Shown here: piece by piece, positions 18,177 through 27,263 of the stretch
How the letters are laid out: every line of letters begins with the position of its first letter
How positions within the stretch are numbered: position 1 is the first letter of the stretch
Assembly: GCF_021379005.1 (NCBI RefSeq)
Contig: NZ_CP075171.1
Location: 1,550,001-1,614,000 of the forward strand
Direction of reading: 5' to 3'
DNA: 64,000 nt
Origin: Leptodesmis sichuanensis A121
GTDB lineage: Bacteria; Cyanobacteriota; Cyanobacteriia; Leptolyngbyales; Leptolyngbyaceae
The notes under the pieces: generated by a model
Database searches by the model: none
What the model saw: only the letters and a program-made list of their open reading frames with translations
Told to the model about the DNA's origin: nothing
Translations under genes and position numbers: made by a program

Positions 18177-20180
18177 TTAACCTGGCAGAATCGACTCGTC
18201 CTGAGTTGTGGAAAAATGAGCGGCGTCCGATCGCGCCAGCCTCAGCCAGTTTCCCGCTGGAGTGGAGTAGCCCAGTTCTGCCACATAATCCCGTCCGGTA
18301 AAGTTGCTGGCAGTGGGATCACCAATAAAGACATGGCGATCGCAATCTGATTCCAAACAATCGAACTCAGCCATGCTGTGAGGTTCCTGCGTATCTGGAT
18401 GTCTGTCAGTGACATCATAAATCCGCAGTTTCAACTGTTCGCCGCCCTGTTGCCGAGCCGCCGCTTTTGCCGCTTCCGGCACCTCCCAATAGGCATAACC
18501 ATGAGCGGCATCACGGGGTACTAGAATAATTCGACTGGTTTCCTGCTCTTCCCCAACGGGGGTAACAGCAGGTGTGGGAGCAATCGGAGTCGTTGGAATC
18601 CCAGACGTGCGATCGCCAGAAGTAACTGTCTTACCCACCGCATCTGCGCTTACGGGAGTTGCAGTGGTACTGGCAGCCATAGTTTTACCAGCTACTTCTG
18701 CACCTGCCAGAGTTGCAGCGGCCGCCGCCGCCGCCGTGCCAATACTGGTCGTATCAATCCCAGTAGTACTTGCAGGAGCCACCGTTTCGGTTGGGCTACA
18801 TTTAGGAACCCGCACATGGGTCGAGCGAGCCAGTTTTGTCCAACCCCCATCTTCTGTGGGATAACCAATTTCTACGAGATAATCCCGGTCATCCAGGGCG
18901 ATCGGCAGGTGCATATCCTGTTCTCCAGACGGACAATCGAATTGCTTCATGCTGTGGGGTTGCTGCCGATCCAGATCAATTCCTGTCACGTCGTAAAGCC
19001 GCAAGGCCAGATTTCTGGCTTCAGCCGTTTTGGCATCCGGCAGTTCCCAGTAGGCATAAGCATCCCGACAATTACGCGGGGTGAGAATAATCCGGTTGCG
19101 ATCGCTCACAGGAGCCGCCACAGGAGCCGCTTGATTGCGCTTGAACAGCCATGCCACGAGCGGAATCCCAATGATGGGCAACAGCAACCACCACCAGGGA
19201 CTGGCTGTGTTGCTCTCAGTTGTGGTTGCCGGAGCCGGAGCCTGAGGAGAAGCTGTAGTTTCTGGGGCAGGACTGGTGGCGGCAGGAGCGGTTTCTGTAC
19301 GGGCTGCTTCAATTATTCGTTGATTGGCTGGAGTAACGGCGAATCCCAGGAAAGCCTTTGCCCCCGTACTGGGTGTTGGCCCCTTATAGATGTAATACAG
19401 AGATTGGGAAAAAGGATATTTGGGATCTGTGGGCGGCGTATTATGCATTGGCACGATTCGCACATTGGGCTGATCTACAACCTGGTCTGCGATCGCGTAG
19501 CCCAACCCATCCTGACCCAGTTTGGCAATTACTGCTTCTGTGCTGTCTTCCACCTGCACGGCGGTTGACCCCGTTTTGAAGGGAGCCTTCTGGAATACGG
19601 GATAGTTTTGAAATGCCTGTCGGGTGTCACTGGTTGCCGGGCGATCGACCAGACGCACCGGAGCGGATGGACCACCTACTTGTGACCAGTTCGTGACTTC
19701 GCCTCTAAAAATCTGGGCAAACTGGTCAACCGTCAAACTGCCCTTAAATGGACTCTCTGGCCCAACAATCATGGCAATTTTATTACGAGAGACAGGCACC
19801 GCTACCAGACCCTGAGCCTTTTCGGCTTCCGTTAACGGACGACCGATCGCCGCCAAATCGGCCTTTCCGGCAGCGACTGCAGCAACCGCTTCATCAGAAC
19901 TGGCAGGAGTTACCGTGACACTGGTGCCGGGGTACTGCGTCTCAAAGCTCTGCTTCAACGCCTCACTAATCTTCTGCATGGCGCTGGAACTATCCACAAC
20001 TACCTTGGTTCCCTGGGGCACGCTGGTAGGAAGTGGAAAAGCGTCTGCAGGGCTGGACTGTGCTGCTGCGGGTTGAAGCGTTAAGCCTGTAATTTGGGGC
20101 TTTGGAGCAGTGGCAAAGGCCAGCAGCACAGCCAGGGGAAGTAACGGCACATAGTTCTTGGATCGACTGGTCATATCCAT
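18177..20180 (-). CDS. PstS-like binding protein with two DUF4912 domains
   Basis: 667 residues. A signal peptide (about 1-41, cleavage near AAAQ) precedes a type-2 periplasmic phosphate-binding-like domain (about 55-295) with the motifs VVVDSSSAMQKISEAL, IFRGEVTNWSQVGG and RLVDRPATSDTRQAFQ. A Pro/Thr-rich linker leads to a membrane span (about 329-347, WWWLLLPIIGIPLVAWLF). Two DUF4912 domains follow (about 362-460 and 549-655; NRIILTPRN and SRIILVPRD, each with a PHSM-FDC motif), joined by an Ala/Thr-rich linker. The order suggests ligand binding outside and DUF4912 inside, possibly a sensor. The function is inferred, not known. Confidence 0.85.
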   Translation of the reverse strand: MDMTSRSKNYVPLLPLAVLLAFATAPKPQITGLTLQPAAAQSSPADAFPLPTSVPQGTKVVVDSSSAMQKISEALKQSFETQYPGTSVTVTPASSDEAVAAVAAGKADLAAIGRPLTEAEKAQGLVAVPVSRNKIAMIVGPESPFKGSLTVDQFAQIFRGEVTNWSQVGGPSAPVRLVDRPATSDTRQAFQNYPVFQKAPFKTGSTAVQVEDSTEAVIAKLGQDGLGYAIADQVVDQPNVRIVPMHNTPPTDPKYPFSQSLYYIYKGPTPSTGAKAFLGFAVTPANQRIIEAARTETAPAATSPAPETTASPQAPAPATTTESNTASPWWWLLLPIIGIPLVAWLFKRNQAAPVAAPVSDRNRIILTPRNCRDAYAYWELPDAKTAEARNLALRLYDVTGIDLDRQQPHSMKQFDCPSGEQDMHLPIALDDRDYLVEIGYPTEDGGWTKLARSTHVRVPKCSPTETVAPASTTGIDTTSIGTAAAAAAATLAGAEVAGKTMAASTTATPVSADAVGKTVTSGDRTSGIPTTPIAPTPAVTPVGEEQETSRIILVPRDAAHGYAYWEVPEAAKAAARQQGGEQLKLRIYDVTDRHPDTQEPHSMAEFDCLESDCDRHVFIGDPTASNFTGRDYVAELGYSTPAGNWLRLARSDAAHFSTTQDESILPG

Positions 20181-20296
20181 CTCCCTGACGCAATAGAAAG
20201 TTTCGATCGGAAAAAAACCTATGACTCAGTGTTCTGTGGAATTGGGATGAATGGAGTTTTCTTAAGGTTAGATTCAGATTTCTACTAACCGACTTC

Positions 20297-20365
20297 AACC
20301 AAGTCCAGCGAGAGAACAGTCGTTTTCCGATCAGAGAAACTCCAGTTCTGGATTTGGACAAGGTT
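20297..20365 (-). ncRNA. Conserved structured RNA element, copy 2
   Basis: Read on the minus strand, this 69-nt sequence begins at the TGA stop of the thioredoxin gene and lies in the leader of the PstS-DUF4912 gene. It is about 88% identical to the element at 27264-27333. An outer stem (CCAAATCCAG with CTGGACTTGG, one mismatch), an inner stem (AGAAC with GTTCT) and an apical GGAAAAC loop are kept. No T-run follows, so it is not a simple terminator. It may relate to cyanobacterial Yfr2/Cyano-1 RNAs (loop AGGAAACA), but this is only a resemblance. Confidence 0.6.
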
Positions 20366-21192
20366 CAATACAACGCCATCATCAATTTTTTGCGATACTC
20401 CTTGGTCAAAGGATGGTCGTCGCCCAGGATATCGAAAACAGACAGCATTGCCTTCCGGGCACCATCATTGCGATATACCCGGTCTTTTCCAACTATGTCC
20501 AGCAAGGTGTCTAAAGCTGCCTGATAATCTTCCTGCAGCACCCCCTGGGCAGCGGTTTGAAAACTGCGATCGAGATCACTGGCTGGCTCAGTTTCGGTGG
20601 CAGTCCGTTTAAAGAAAATTAAGGCCTTGAGTAATTTGGCTTTTGGAAAATAATCCTTCTCGTATTCCTGGATTTTTAGCAGTAAGTCTTCGGCTGTTTC
20701 CAGTTGCCCCGTTTCCAGGTAGAAGTTGGCGGCTTCTAAAATCAGCCCGCGATGATCAGGATACCGTTGCAGCAATTCATGAAGTGTGGCTTGGGCCACC
20801 TCGATATTGCCTTTTTCGGCCTGCTGGTAAATGCCTTCCAACGCCGCATCCAATTCAGATTGCAGATTCAGTCCTTCCAGCAGTTGCCGTAATTGCGCTT
20901 CTGGCAAGACTCCCACAAAGCCTTCTTGCATCTTGCCCGCGATCGCAATTCGCACATCAGGAACGCCCTGCACCCCGTAAGTCTGTGCCAGATCAGGATT
21001 CTCATCAATATCGACCTTAGCCAGCACAAAATCATACTCCTGCACTAGCCGTTCCAGCATCGGAGCCAGCATCTTACAGGGACCGCACCAGGTGGCATAG
21101 AAGTCTACTAAAACAGGCTTCTGGTGAGACTTTTCCAGGACTTCCGTAGCAAAGTTGTGGTGATTGACCGCGATCGCAGAACCCATAGCCAA
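20365..21192 (-). CDS. Thioredoxin-TPR cochaperone (CnoX/YbbN-like)
   Basis: 275 residues. An N-terminal thioredoxin domain (about 5-110) has an intact CGPC active site at residues 36-39 (FYATWCGPCKMLAP). Helical TPR-like repeats follow (about 115-270; ALEGIYQQAEKGNIEVAQAT, ILEAANFYLETGQLETAEDL). E. coli YbbN/CnoX lacks the usual CXXC chemistry and holds substrates for DnaK/GroEL; this protein keeps CGPC, so it may be redox active. The stop codon forms the start of the structured RNA element. Confidence 0.88.
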   Translation of the reverse strand: MAMGSAIAVNHHNFATEVLEKSHQKPVLVDFYATWCGPCKMLAPMLERLVQEYDFVLAKVDIDENPDLAQTYGVQGVPDVRIAIAGKMQEGFVGVLPEAQLRQLLEGLNLQSELDAALEGIYQQAEKGNIEVAQATLHELLQRYPDHRGLILEAANFYLETGQLETAEDLLLKIQEYEKDYFPKAKLLKALIFFKRTATETEPASDLDRSFQTAAQGVLQEDYQAALDTLLDIVGKDRVYRNDGARKAMLSVFDILGDDHPLTKEYRKKLMMALY

Positions 21193-21265
21193 TAACTTCG
21201 ATTACTTCTCTTAGCGATTTCAGTATAAAGGTCAGCGGCATCCTCATCGCCATGCAACCGCAAAG

Positions 21266-21388
21266 TCAGACCTGATCTGAATTAACTCCCATTGTCCGCA
21301 AGCGTTCGGCCAGGCGATTGGCCCGCTCTGCTTCCGTGGGAATGACTCGTCCCTGGCGATCGCAGGCTGCGATTAGTCCATCAGGGAC
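21266..21388 (-). pseudogene. Fragment resembling a Uma2 C-terminal tail
   Basis: In a frame different from the neighbouring DUF3593 gene, minus-strand sequence reads VPDGLIAACDRQGRVIPTEA followed by ERANRLAERLRTMG and a stop at 21266. The AERLxERLR-LG ending is typical of cyanobacterial Uma2 proteins. No start codon or upstream domain remains, so it is probably a relic. The identification is tentative. Confidence 0.4.
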
Positions 21389-21702
21389 TCTTTCTGCTGT
21401 TCCGGGGATTGGGTTCTGGAGCGATATTCAGCGATCGCCCGTTGAAATCCCAGCACCACCAGAATATTCGACAGTGTTAATAAGGATTCTGCGCCACCGT
21501 GGAGCCAATCCACATTCGCGAGTTGCTCACCGTACACAACCCGAGCATAAATCCCTGCCGGAATCGTCACACCGACAAATACCAGTGTCATGTAGAAGCC
21601 AAGTAAGGCCAATCGAGGCATCTGCTGAGAGCGCGTCAAAAACCAGAGAAACCCCAGGTAGGGAAAGAGGGAGAGCGCGAAGAGAGTGTCTTTGGAGAGC
21701 AT
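21373..21702 (-). CDS. DUF3593 membrane protein
   Basis: 109 residues with about three membrane helices (LFALSLFPYLGFLWFLT, ALLGFYMTLVFVGVTIPAG, and LLTLSNILVVLGF). The pattern, including YGEQLANVDWLHGGAESLLT, matches my recollection of DUF3593, a family of cyanobacteria and plastid-bearing organisms. It is downstream of the DUF2499 gene (87 bp apart), a pairing I associate with these families. Function unknown; a thylakoid location is a guess. Confidence 0.75.
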   Translation of the reverse strand: MLSKDTLFALSLFPYLGFLWFLTRSQQMPRLALLGFYMTLVFVGVTIPAGIYARVVYGEQLANVDWLHGGAESLLTLSNILVVLGFQRAIAEYRSRTQSPEQQKESLMD

Positions 21703-21761
21703 AAGAGTAGCTGGAAGAGTTAAGGGGTGGAGGGTAGGTGAGCGAGTGGAAGATTCTGAAC

Positions 21762-21793
21762 TTAAAACTTAAAACTCAAAACTCAAAACTCAA
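21762..21793. repeat. Heptamer tandem repeat
   Basis: Repeats of ttaaaac/tcaaaac (7-bp unit, about four copies) between the DUF2499 and DUF3593 genes, reaching into the last codons of DUF2499. A STRR-type tract of the kind common in filamentous cyanobacteria. Confidence 0.75.
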
Positions 21794-22092
21794 GCCTTCG
21801 CCTTCGCCGATCGCCAGATCCACCAACCCGCCAGCAGCAGGGTGATATTGCCAACGACGGTCATACTGGCTTGCAGGGTAACGAGCCACTGGAGGGAAGC
21901 AGGATTGTCGAAAAAGTGCCAGGTGCAGGCGCACATTGCACTCACCAGGGCAGGCAACATGGCTAGGGAGAGTGCCCACCAGTTGCGGTTTTGGGTTACT
22001 TCGCCATAAATCCAGATGAGCCAGATGGCGGCCATCCACTCAATGACGCTGGACACATGAATAATCCAGGTGGGAATAGAAAGCGCGTGCAT
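21790..22092 (-). CDS. DUF2499 membrane protein
   Basis: 100 residues, mostly hydrophobic, with three predicted helices. Conserved MHALSIPTWIIHVSSVIEWM at the start and MCACTWHFFDNP in the middle fit DUF2499, a cyanobacterial and plastid family. It is probably co-transcribed with the downstream DUF3593 gene. Conserved His and Cys residues in the helices could bind metal or pigment, but no function is established here. Confidence 0.78.
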   Translation of the reverse strand: MHALSIPTWIIHVSSVIEWMAAIWLIWIYGEVTQNRNWWALSLAMLPALVSAMCACTWHFFDNPASLQWLVTLQASMTVVGNITLLLAGWWIWRSAKAKA

Positions 22093-22097
22093 GAAAA

Positions 22098-22132
22098 TTT
22101 GGGATTGTTAGATTTTGGATTTTGGATTTGAT
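22098..22132. repeat. Heptamer tandem repeat
   Basis: A ttttgga unit repeated about three times (gattttggattttggattt) just upstream of the DUF2499 start on the minus strand. Its reverse complement is the tccaaaa unit seen at 22250 and 32470. Confidence 0.7.
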
Positions 22133-22249
22133 AGAACAGTACGTCCTAAGATTTACAGTTTAAGGGCATAGAGATTTGAGCAGGCGCTGTTTATTGTAAA
22201 ACGGATATCTTCTACTTCTACGGATGCGATCTCAGTCTCTTTGACCTGA

Positions 22250-22277
22250 ATCCAAACTCTCAAACCCAAAATCCAAA
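22250..22277. repeat. Heptamer repeat abutting csaB start
   Basis: Degenerate atccaaa units run directly into the csaB ATG, occupying the place where a ribosome site would normally be. Confidence 0.65.
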
Positions 22278-23336
22278 ATGGCAACAGCGCGGGCAGTTTT
22301 GTGTGGTTACTACGGGATGGGCAATGGTGGCGATGAGGCGTTGCTGGCTTCTCTATTACAAATGCTGCCCGCTCATGTCACCCCCGTGGTGTTGTCGGGC
22401 AATCCTCAACAGACCCACGATCGCTATGGCGTAGAAGCCGTTTATCGCAAGGATCCAAAAGCTGTTTTCAGTGCCCTGCGTCAGGCTCAGGTGTTTATTT
22501 GGGGTGGGGGCAGTTTGATTCAAGATGCCACCAGTGCAATCAGTCCTTTTTACTATCTGGGCTTAATGCAACTGGCGCAACAATTGGGGTTGACGACGAT
22601 CGCCTGGGCACAGGGAATTGGCCCTTTGCATCGGCCCTTGGCCCGCTGGCTCTCTCGTCAGACCTTTGCCCGGTGTTCTGCCGTGAGTGTCCGGGATACC
22701 GCTTCTGCCGCTTTATTAACCGAGTGGCAAATTCCCTTTACCCTGGCTCCCGATCCGGTTTGGGCACTGCAATCAGTTCCCGTGAAGGGGTTGTGGGACT
22801 TACCTGCTCCCAGGGTGGCTGTGAACCTGCGTTCCCATCCTCAATTAACCGAGACTCGTTTAGAACACCTGACCCAGGCCCTGATTGCCTTCCAGAAAGC
22901 TACCCAAACCTGTCTGTTGCTGGTGCCCTTTCAGCCGTCTCAGGATCTGGCGATCGCCCAAGCCATTCAACCCCGCCTTTCCGGTGTCAGCCAAATTCTG
23001 CTGCAGGAGGATCCTCAACATTTAAAAGGAATTTTTCGTGGGGTAGAAATGGCGATCGCCATGCGCTTACATGGCCTGATCATGGCGGCTGCCGAAGAAT
23101 GTCGCTGCTTTGCCCTCAGCTATGATCCCAAAGTCAGCCAACTGATGCAAGATCTCTCTCTCCCCGGATGGAAGTTAACCGAAATTCCTGACAATCCCAA
23201 TCAAATCTGCCAGGTCTGGCTGGAACACTACGCCAACGGTGACCCCCTCTCCTCCGACAAGCTTCAATTTCTGGTCGATCGTGCCCTGATCCACCAGGCC
23301 CTGCTGCAAGAAGTGCTGGAGGGAGTTGAGAGTTGA
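22278..23336 (+). CDS. csaB: Polysaccharide pyruvyl transferase CsaB
   Basis: 352 residues. N-terminal LCGYYGMGNGGDEALLASLL and FIWGGGSLIQDATSAISPFYY are diagnostic of CsaB-type pyruvyltransferases, which add ketal pyruvate from PEP to cell-wall or exopolysaccharide sugars. The C-terminal AMRLHGLIMAAAEE motif of the family is present. In cyanobacteria the modified polymer may anchor SLH-domain outer-membrane proteins. The ATG directly abuts a heptamer repeat (22250-22277) and no good ribosome site is visible. Confidence 0.93.
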   Translation: MATARAVLCGYYGMGNGGDEALLASLLQMLPAHVTPVVLSGNPQQTHDRYGVEAVYRKDPKAVFSALRQAQVFIWGGGSLIQDATSAISPFYYLGLMQLAQQLGLTTIAWAQGIGPLHRPLARWLSRQTFARCSAVSVRDTASAALLTEWQIPFTLAPDPVWALQSVPVKGLWDLPAPRVAVNLRSHPQLTETRLEHLTQALIAFQKATQTCLLLVPFQPSQDLAIAQAIQPRLSGVSQILLQEDPQHLKGIFRGVEMAIAMRLHGLIMAAAEECRCFALSYDPKVSQLMQDLSLPGWKLTEIPDNPNQICQVWLEHYANGDPLSSDKLQFLVDRALIHQALLQEVLEGVES

Positions 23337-23361
23337 GATCTGAGAGTAAAAAGTAGTGAAA

Positions 23362-23403
23362 AGTTTAAAGTTTTAAGTTTTGAGTTTTAAGTTTTGAGTT
23401 TAG
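23362..23403. repeat. Heptamer tandem repeat
   Basis: About five degenerate copies of gttttaa/gttttga downstream of csaB, the reverse complement of the ttaaaac/tcaaaac unit at 21762 and 29504. Confidence 0.75.
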
Positions 23404-23408
23404 AATTA

Positions 23409-23440
23409 CCCATCACCTCTTCACCCCATCACCTCTTCAC
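23409..23440. repeat. 16-bp tandem duplication
   Basis: cccatcacctcttcac occurs twice, exactly and head-to-tail. It follows the heptamer tract in the csaB downstream spacer. Confidence 0.8.
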
Positions 23441-23593
23441 CCCATTCCTTCTCTTTGTATACTTGCCTTACAATCCCCCCAGAAGTCGCAAAACGATCGC
23501 GATCGCCAGGGTACAGTTTTTAAAACTGGGTATATCATTAGCATCGCATTTCCCCATTCGTGTAAAACTGCTTAATTTCAGGATTCAGAAGCT

Positions 23594-25444
23594 ATGAGTG
23601 AAGCCGTTAATCCCAATCACGACTCAGCATCTCCGCGATCGGATACCCCCAATTCATCTGCTGTTCCTGCGTCTGAACCTGTGCCAGCAACGGCAGCCGC
23701 AGAATCTGAGGAGGATTGGCAAACGGTTGATTTTCCTGGGGCAATTCCCCTAGCTGACTTGCTCCAATCCCCGGTTTTGACTGAAGAAACTTCTGGTGCC
23801 ACAGCCTCAGTTGAGGCGATCGCTGCCGACAAACAGGAGTCTTTAGAATCTGCGGCCCAGGAACCGGAGAATTTGCAGAATTTGGTGCAGTACCTGCGAA
23901 GCGAAAACTCCTCTTTACGAAACCAGATCGTGCAGCTAGAACAGGATCTCGCTCAGGTGCAGGTGGAACTTCAACTGGAAGTTGCCCGCTTTTACTGTAA
24001 ACAGCCAGAGGATGGGGCAGCAGGGATGGCAACAGATACCACCGATGAGTTGGTGGTTGCCAAAACTCAAATTCAACAATTGACTCAAAGCCTGGAACAG
24101 TCTCAGCAAACGGTGCAGCAGCAACAGCAATTCGTGGATGCTTTAACGGAGCAATTGGCGACCAGTCAGGAGCGGATTGCCCAGCTAGAGCGGGATTGTG
24201 CCTTGTCTCAGCAACGATACGCGGAACAAGTGCAACTGGCCACTCAGATGGACAACACTTGTCGCGATTTGCGTATGCGGCTGCACCGCCAGCAACAGCA
24301 AACATTGCAGTTCAAAGCCGCGCTGGAGAAGAGCCTGGAAACGGCTCCGGTAATTGGTTCTGACCATATTATTTCCAGTGAGCCGCTGACCAGTTCCCCC
24401 GATGCAGAGCATCCAGAATCCGCTGCGTTTCTTCCCAAAGCCCAGCCTGTCAAACCCTGGTCGAAAACGCCTGAATCCCCCAGTATTTGCAGTCATACGG
24501 TTTCCCCACGATCGCTGGGGAAAGAACTACCGAATCTGTTGAAGCTATTCCATGCTGATACAGCGGCACACTCTCATCCGTCGGATGTGTTGGGATCTGA
24601 GGAGTCCAGTGTTGATCCAACGACCCCCCCTGCCGAGCTTTTGGCCCTGGCTCAAAGTGCGATCGCTCCTGATTCCCCCCCACCCAGTGAAGCCGAGCCG
24701 CCGGATCTGGATGCCTTGTTTCCCGATGTTCCACCGCTTTCGATCGCAGCAGATGTCTCTTCCCAGGCTGCCATTTTTGATCTCAGCCCATTTGTAGAAG
24801 CGGGAGAAGTGGATCCAGCAACCATCGCTGCCTCTCATCCGGTCACTCCAGCAGATGCGATCAGCCAATCCCCCCCCTCCGAACCTCCCACTCCTACCCC
24901 ATCTCCTACCGCAGCTTCAGAACCAGCCCCCATCCCTTTACCAGAAAACAACTTGTGGGCCGATCTGGCTAGATTGATCGAGCCGGATATGGTAGCTGAA
25001 AATGCAGCCATTGACCCGGACTTAACCATTGAGGCTGAATCTCAGGCGATCGAGTCTCCTCCAACTTCTCAACGGTCTGAAAGCATCGAAGTTAACGAAC
25101 GCCCTGTGCAGGTATCCGAAGATCAAGCCAGGTCTGCCAAGCCTGCTCCGTCACCTCAGACTGACAATCCCTTTGCTCAACCCTTGATCGAAGCTCCCTG
25201 GGTAGCAGAAATGCAACCGGGATCTCCCTTCATTACCGTGAAGTCTCCCACTGAGGCACAAAAGGCTGCGATCGCTTCCTACCCGGATCCTCCGATTCCC
25301 ACCGTTAACTCCCTGGAGCCTTCCGCAGCAGAATCCTCTCCTGGCTTACCTTCTCCGGTCTTACATCCATTCCGCCCAGCTAAAAGACTAAAATCGATGG
25401 CCTCTGTTGAACTGCCCAGTTTCCCTCGCACAGCAGAGCAATAA
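23594..25444 (+). CDS. Coiled-coil, Pro/Ser-rich hypothetical protein
   Basis: 616 residues, no signal or membrane helix. A disordered acidic N terminus (about 1-90) precedes a long coiled coil (about 95-250; LVQYLRSENSSLRNQIVQLE, QTVQQQQQFVDALTEQLATS). A Pro/Ser/Glu-rich, probably unstructured C-terminal half follows. It is likely cytoplasmic and may be a scaffold. No family recognised. The composition is unusual for this window but the base usage, including HIP1 sites, is not. Confidence 0.7.
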   Translation: MSEAVNPNHDSASPRSDTPNSSAVPASEPVPATAAAESEEDWQTVDFPGAIPLADLLQSPVLTEETSGATASVEAIAADKQESLESAAQEPENLQNLVQYLRSENSSLRNQIVQLEQDLAQVQVELQLEVARFYCKQPEDGAAGMATDTTDELVVAKTQIQQLTQSLEQSQQTVQQQQQFVDALTEQLATSQERIAQLERDCALSQQRYAEQVQLATQMDNTCRDLRMRLHRQQQQTLQFKAALEKSLETAPVIGSDHIISSEPLTSSPDAEHPESAAFLPKAQPVKPWSKTPESPSICSHTVSPRSLGKELPNLLKLFHADTAAHSHPSDVLGSEESSVDPTTPPAELLALAQSAIAPDSPPPSEAEPPDLDALFPDVPPLSIAADVSSQAAIFDLSPFVEAGEVDPATIAASHPVTPADAISQSPPSEPPTPTPSPTAASEPAPIPLPENNLWADLARLIEPDMVAENAAIDPDLTIEAESQAIESPPTSQRSESIEVNERPVQVSEDQARSAKPAPSPQTDNPFAQPLIEAPWVAEMQPGSPFITVKSPTEAQKAAIASYPDPPIPTVNSLEPSAAESSPGLPSPVLHPFRPAKRLKSMASVELPSFPRTAEQ

Positions 25445-25509
25445 CCATCCACCCTGTAACCGCCTCATGCTATGGTGTCATGCAATTGCCTGACCCTTAA
25501 CATCTATTC

Positions 25510-27162
25510 ATGAATCGGTTCAAATTCTCGGCTACGGTGGCATCGTCGGTAGAGGCCCATCGGAAAGAGTTAAAGCCAGTCCTGTTGCTGGCCTCTGTGT
25601 TCTTTGCCGTTACGTTGATCTTTGGTCTGCATCGCTATTTAACGTTTTACGCCTCCTACGACCAGGGCATTTTTAATCAATTGTTCTGGAACGGCATTCA
25701 TGGGCAGTTTTTCCAAAGTTCGCTGTCATCCGTCCTATCCGGAGCGGTGGTACATGATGGACAGTTGCCGAGCGTGTCCTATCACCGTTTAGGGCAGCAT
25801 TTTGATCCCATTTTGTTGCTCTGGCATCCCTTCTATGCCCTGTTTCCCAATGCCGCCATGCTGGTGGTTTTACAGGTGGTGCAGGTCACGGCAGGTGGGT
25901 TAGTGTTATATGTCCTGGCACGACAGCGGTTGCAACCGGGCCTCTCCGGTATGATTACGGCCAGCTATTATGGGGCGATCGCCGTACTTGGTCCCACCTT
26001 TTCCAACTTTCATGATCTGAGTCAGATTCCGCTACTGCTCTTCACTCTGTTTCTGGCCCTGGAGAAGCGCTGGTGGACGTTGTTCTGGCTGATGGCCGGA
26101 TTGATTCTACTGGTACGGGAAGATACGGGAGTGGTGCTGTTTAGTGTTGGGATTTACCTGATCCTCAGCCGTCGATTTCCCCGTATAGGAATAATTTTAT
26201 GCGGCATGGGATTTGGCTATGTCCTACTGGCTACTAATGTGTTAATGCCGCTGTTTTCCAGGGATATTTCCCAGCGGTTCATGATTGAGCGATTTGGCCA
26301 CTTTGCCACCGGGAATGAAGCCTCTACCCTGGATATCCTGTGGGGCATTCTCAGTAATCCTGTGCGTCTGTTTCAGCAATTTTTTGATTCCCTGGATGAA
26401 AAAGTTGCCTATATGGTGGGTCAGACCTTGCCCCTGGCCTTTGTGCCGCTGATATCCGGGAGTGCCTGGGCTTTAATCAGTGCTCCCCTGGCTCAGTTAT
26501 TGCTGCAAGGCGGGGATTCTCGCTTTTCTATCTATATCCGGTATGCCATAACGCTAGTACCCGGTTTGTTTTATGGAGCAATTCTCTGGTGGTCAGTGCA
26601 TCAGGAGCGGTTTCGGCCTCGATTTCGACAAATCTGGATTGGATTTATCATCCTTTCCCTGCTGGTAACGATCGCCAAAAGTCCTCATCGGGTGTTTTAT
26701 TTTGCCGTTCCAGATTCCTTTAAACCCTGGGTATATGTCTCCTTACCCCGACAGTGGGAGCATTCCGGACAGATACGATCGCTGCTGCAGGAAATTCCTC
26801 CAGAAGCCAGCGTTTCCGCATCGACTTATTTAGTTCCGCACCTGTCCAGTCGGCGGGAAGTGTTGCGGCTACCGTTCCTGCAACTGCGGAATGACCAGAA
26901 TCAGGCGATCGCGGTGGAGTACGTAGTAGCAGACTTGTGGCAGATGCAACAATACCAGCCTGCCTTCAAATCGGAGCGGGGGTATCTCCTGGATCTATTG
27001 CCCCGCATCGATCAGCTAGTAGAAAGTAAGAGTTACGGCATTCTGGGGCTGAAGGATGGTGTGGTATTGCTCAAACGGGGAGAACCTTCCTCACCAGACT
27101 TACTCAATGCCTGGAAGGAACTGAAGCGATCGTATGAGGCGAGTTTGGAGAAGGGGACGTGA
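25510..27162 (+). CDS. DUF2079 multi-pass membrane protein
   Basis: 550 residues with roughly ten membrane helices. Early motifs YLTFYASYDQGIFNQLFW and VSYHRLGQHFDPILLLWHPF are the hallmark of DUF2079, related to GT-C glycosyltransferases. A soluble C-terminal part (about 430-550) would be extracytoplasmic. The role may be sugar transfer from lipid-linked donors in the envelope, inferred from fold similarity only. Downstream is a G-rich spacer before the structured RNA element. Confidence 0.85.
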   Translation: MNRFKFSATVASSVEAHRKELKPVLLLASVFFAVTLIFGLHRYLTFYASYDQGIFNQLFWNGIHGQFFQSSLSSVLSGAVVHDGQLPSVSYHRLGQHFDPILLLWHPFYALFPNAAMLVVLQVVQVTAGGLVLYVLARQRLQPGLSGMITASYYGAIAVLGPTFSNFHDLSQIPLLLFTLFLALEKRWWTLFWLMAGLILLVREDTGVVLFSVGIYLILSRRFPRIGIILCGMGFGYVLLATNVLMPLFSRDISQRFMIERFGHFATGNEASTLDILWGILSNPVRLFQQFFDSLDEKVAYMVGQTLPLAFVPLISGSAWALISAPLAQLLLQGGDSRFSIYIRYAITLVPGLFYGAILWWSVHQERFRPRFRQIWIGFIILSLLVTIAKSPHRVFYFAVPDSFKPWVYVSLPRQWEHSGQIRSLLQEIPPEASVSASTYLVPHLSSRREVLRLPFLQLRNDQNQAIAVEYVVADLWQMQQYQPAFKSERGYLLDLLPRIDQLVESKSYGILGLKDGVVLLKRGEPSSPDLLNAWKELKRSYEASLEKGT

Positions 27163-27263
27163 GGAGTTGGGGATTGGGAATTGGGGAGGGGAGAGAAAAA
27201 AGGGGAGTTGGGGGATAGGACGATGAATGGCGACTATCCCCTAAAATGCTATCGGGAGCATTA

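Noticed and set aside
18816-19568. 250-codon plus-strand ORF
   Set aside because: Lies wholly antisense to the PstS-DUF4912 gene, is rich in Arg/Cys/His and shows no domain.
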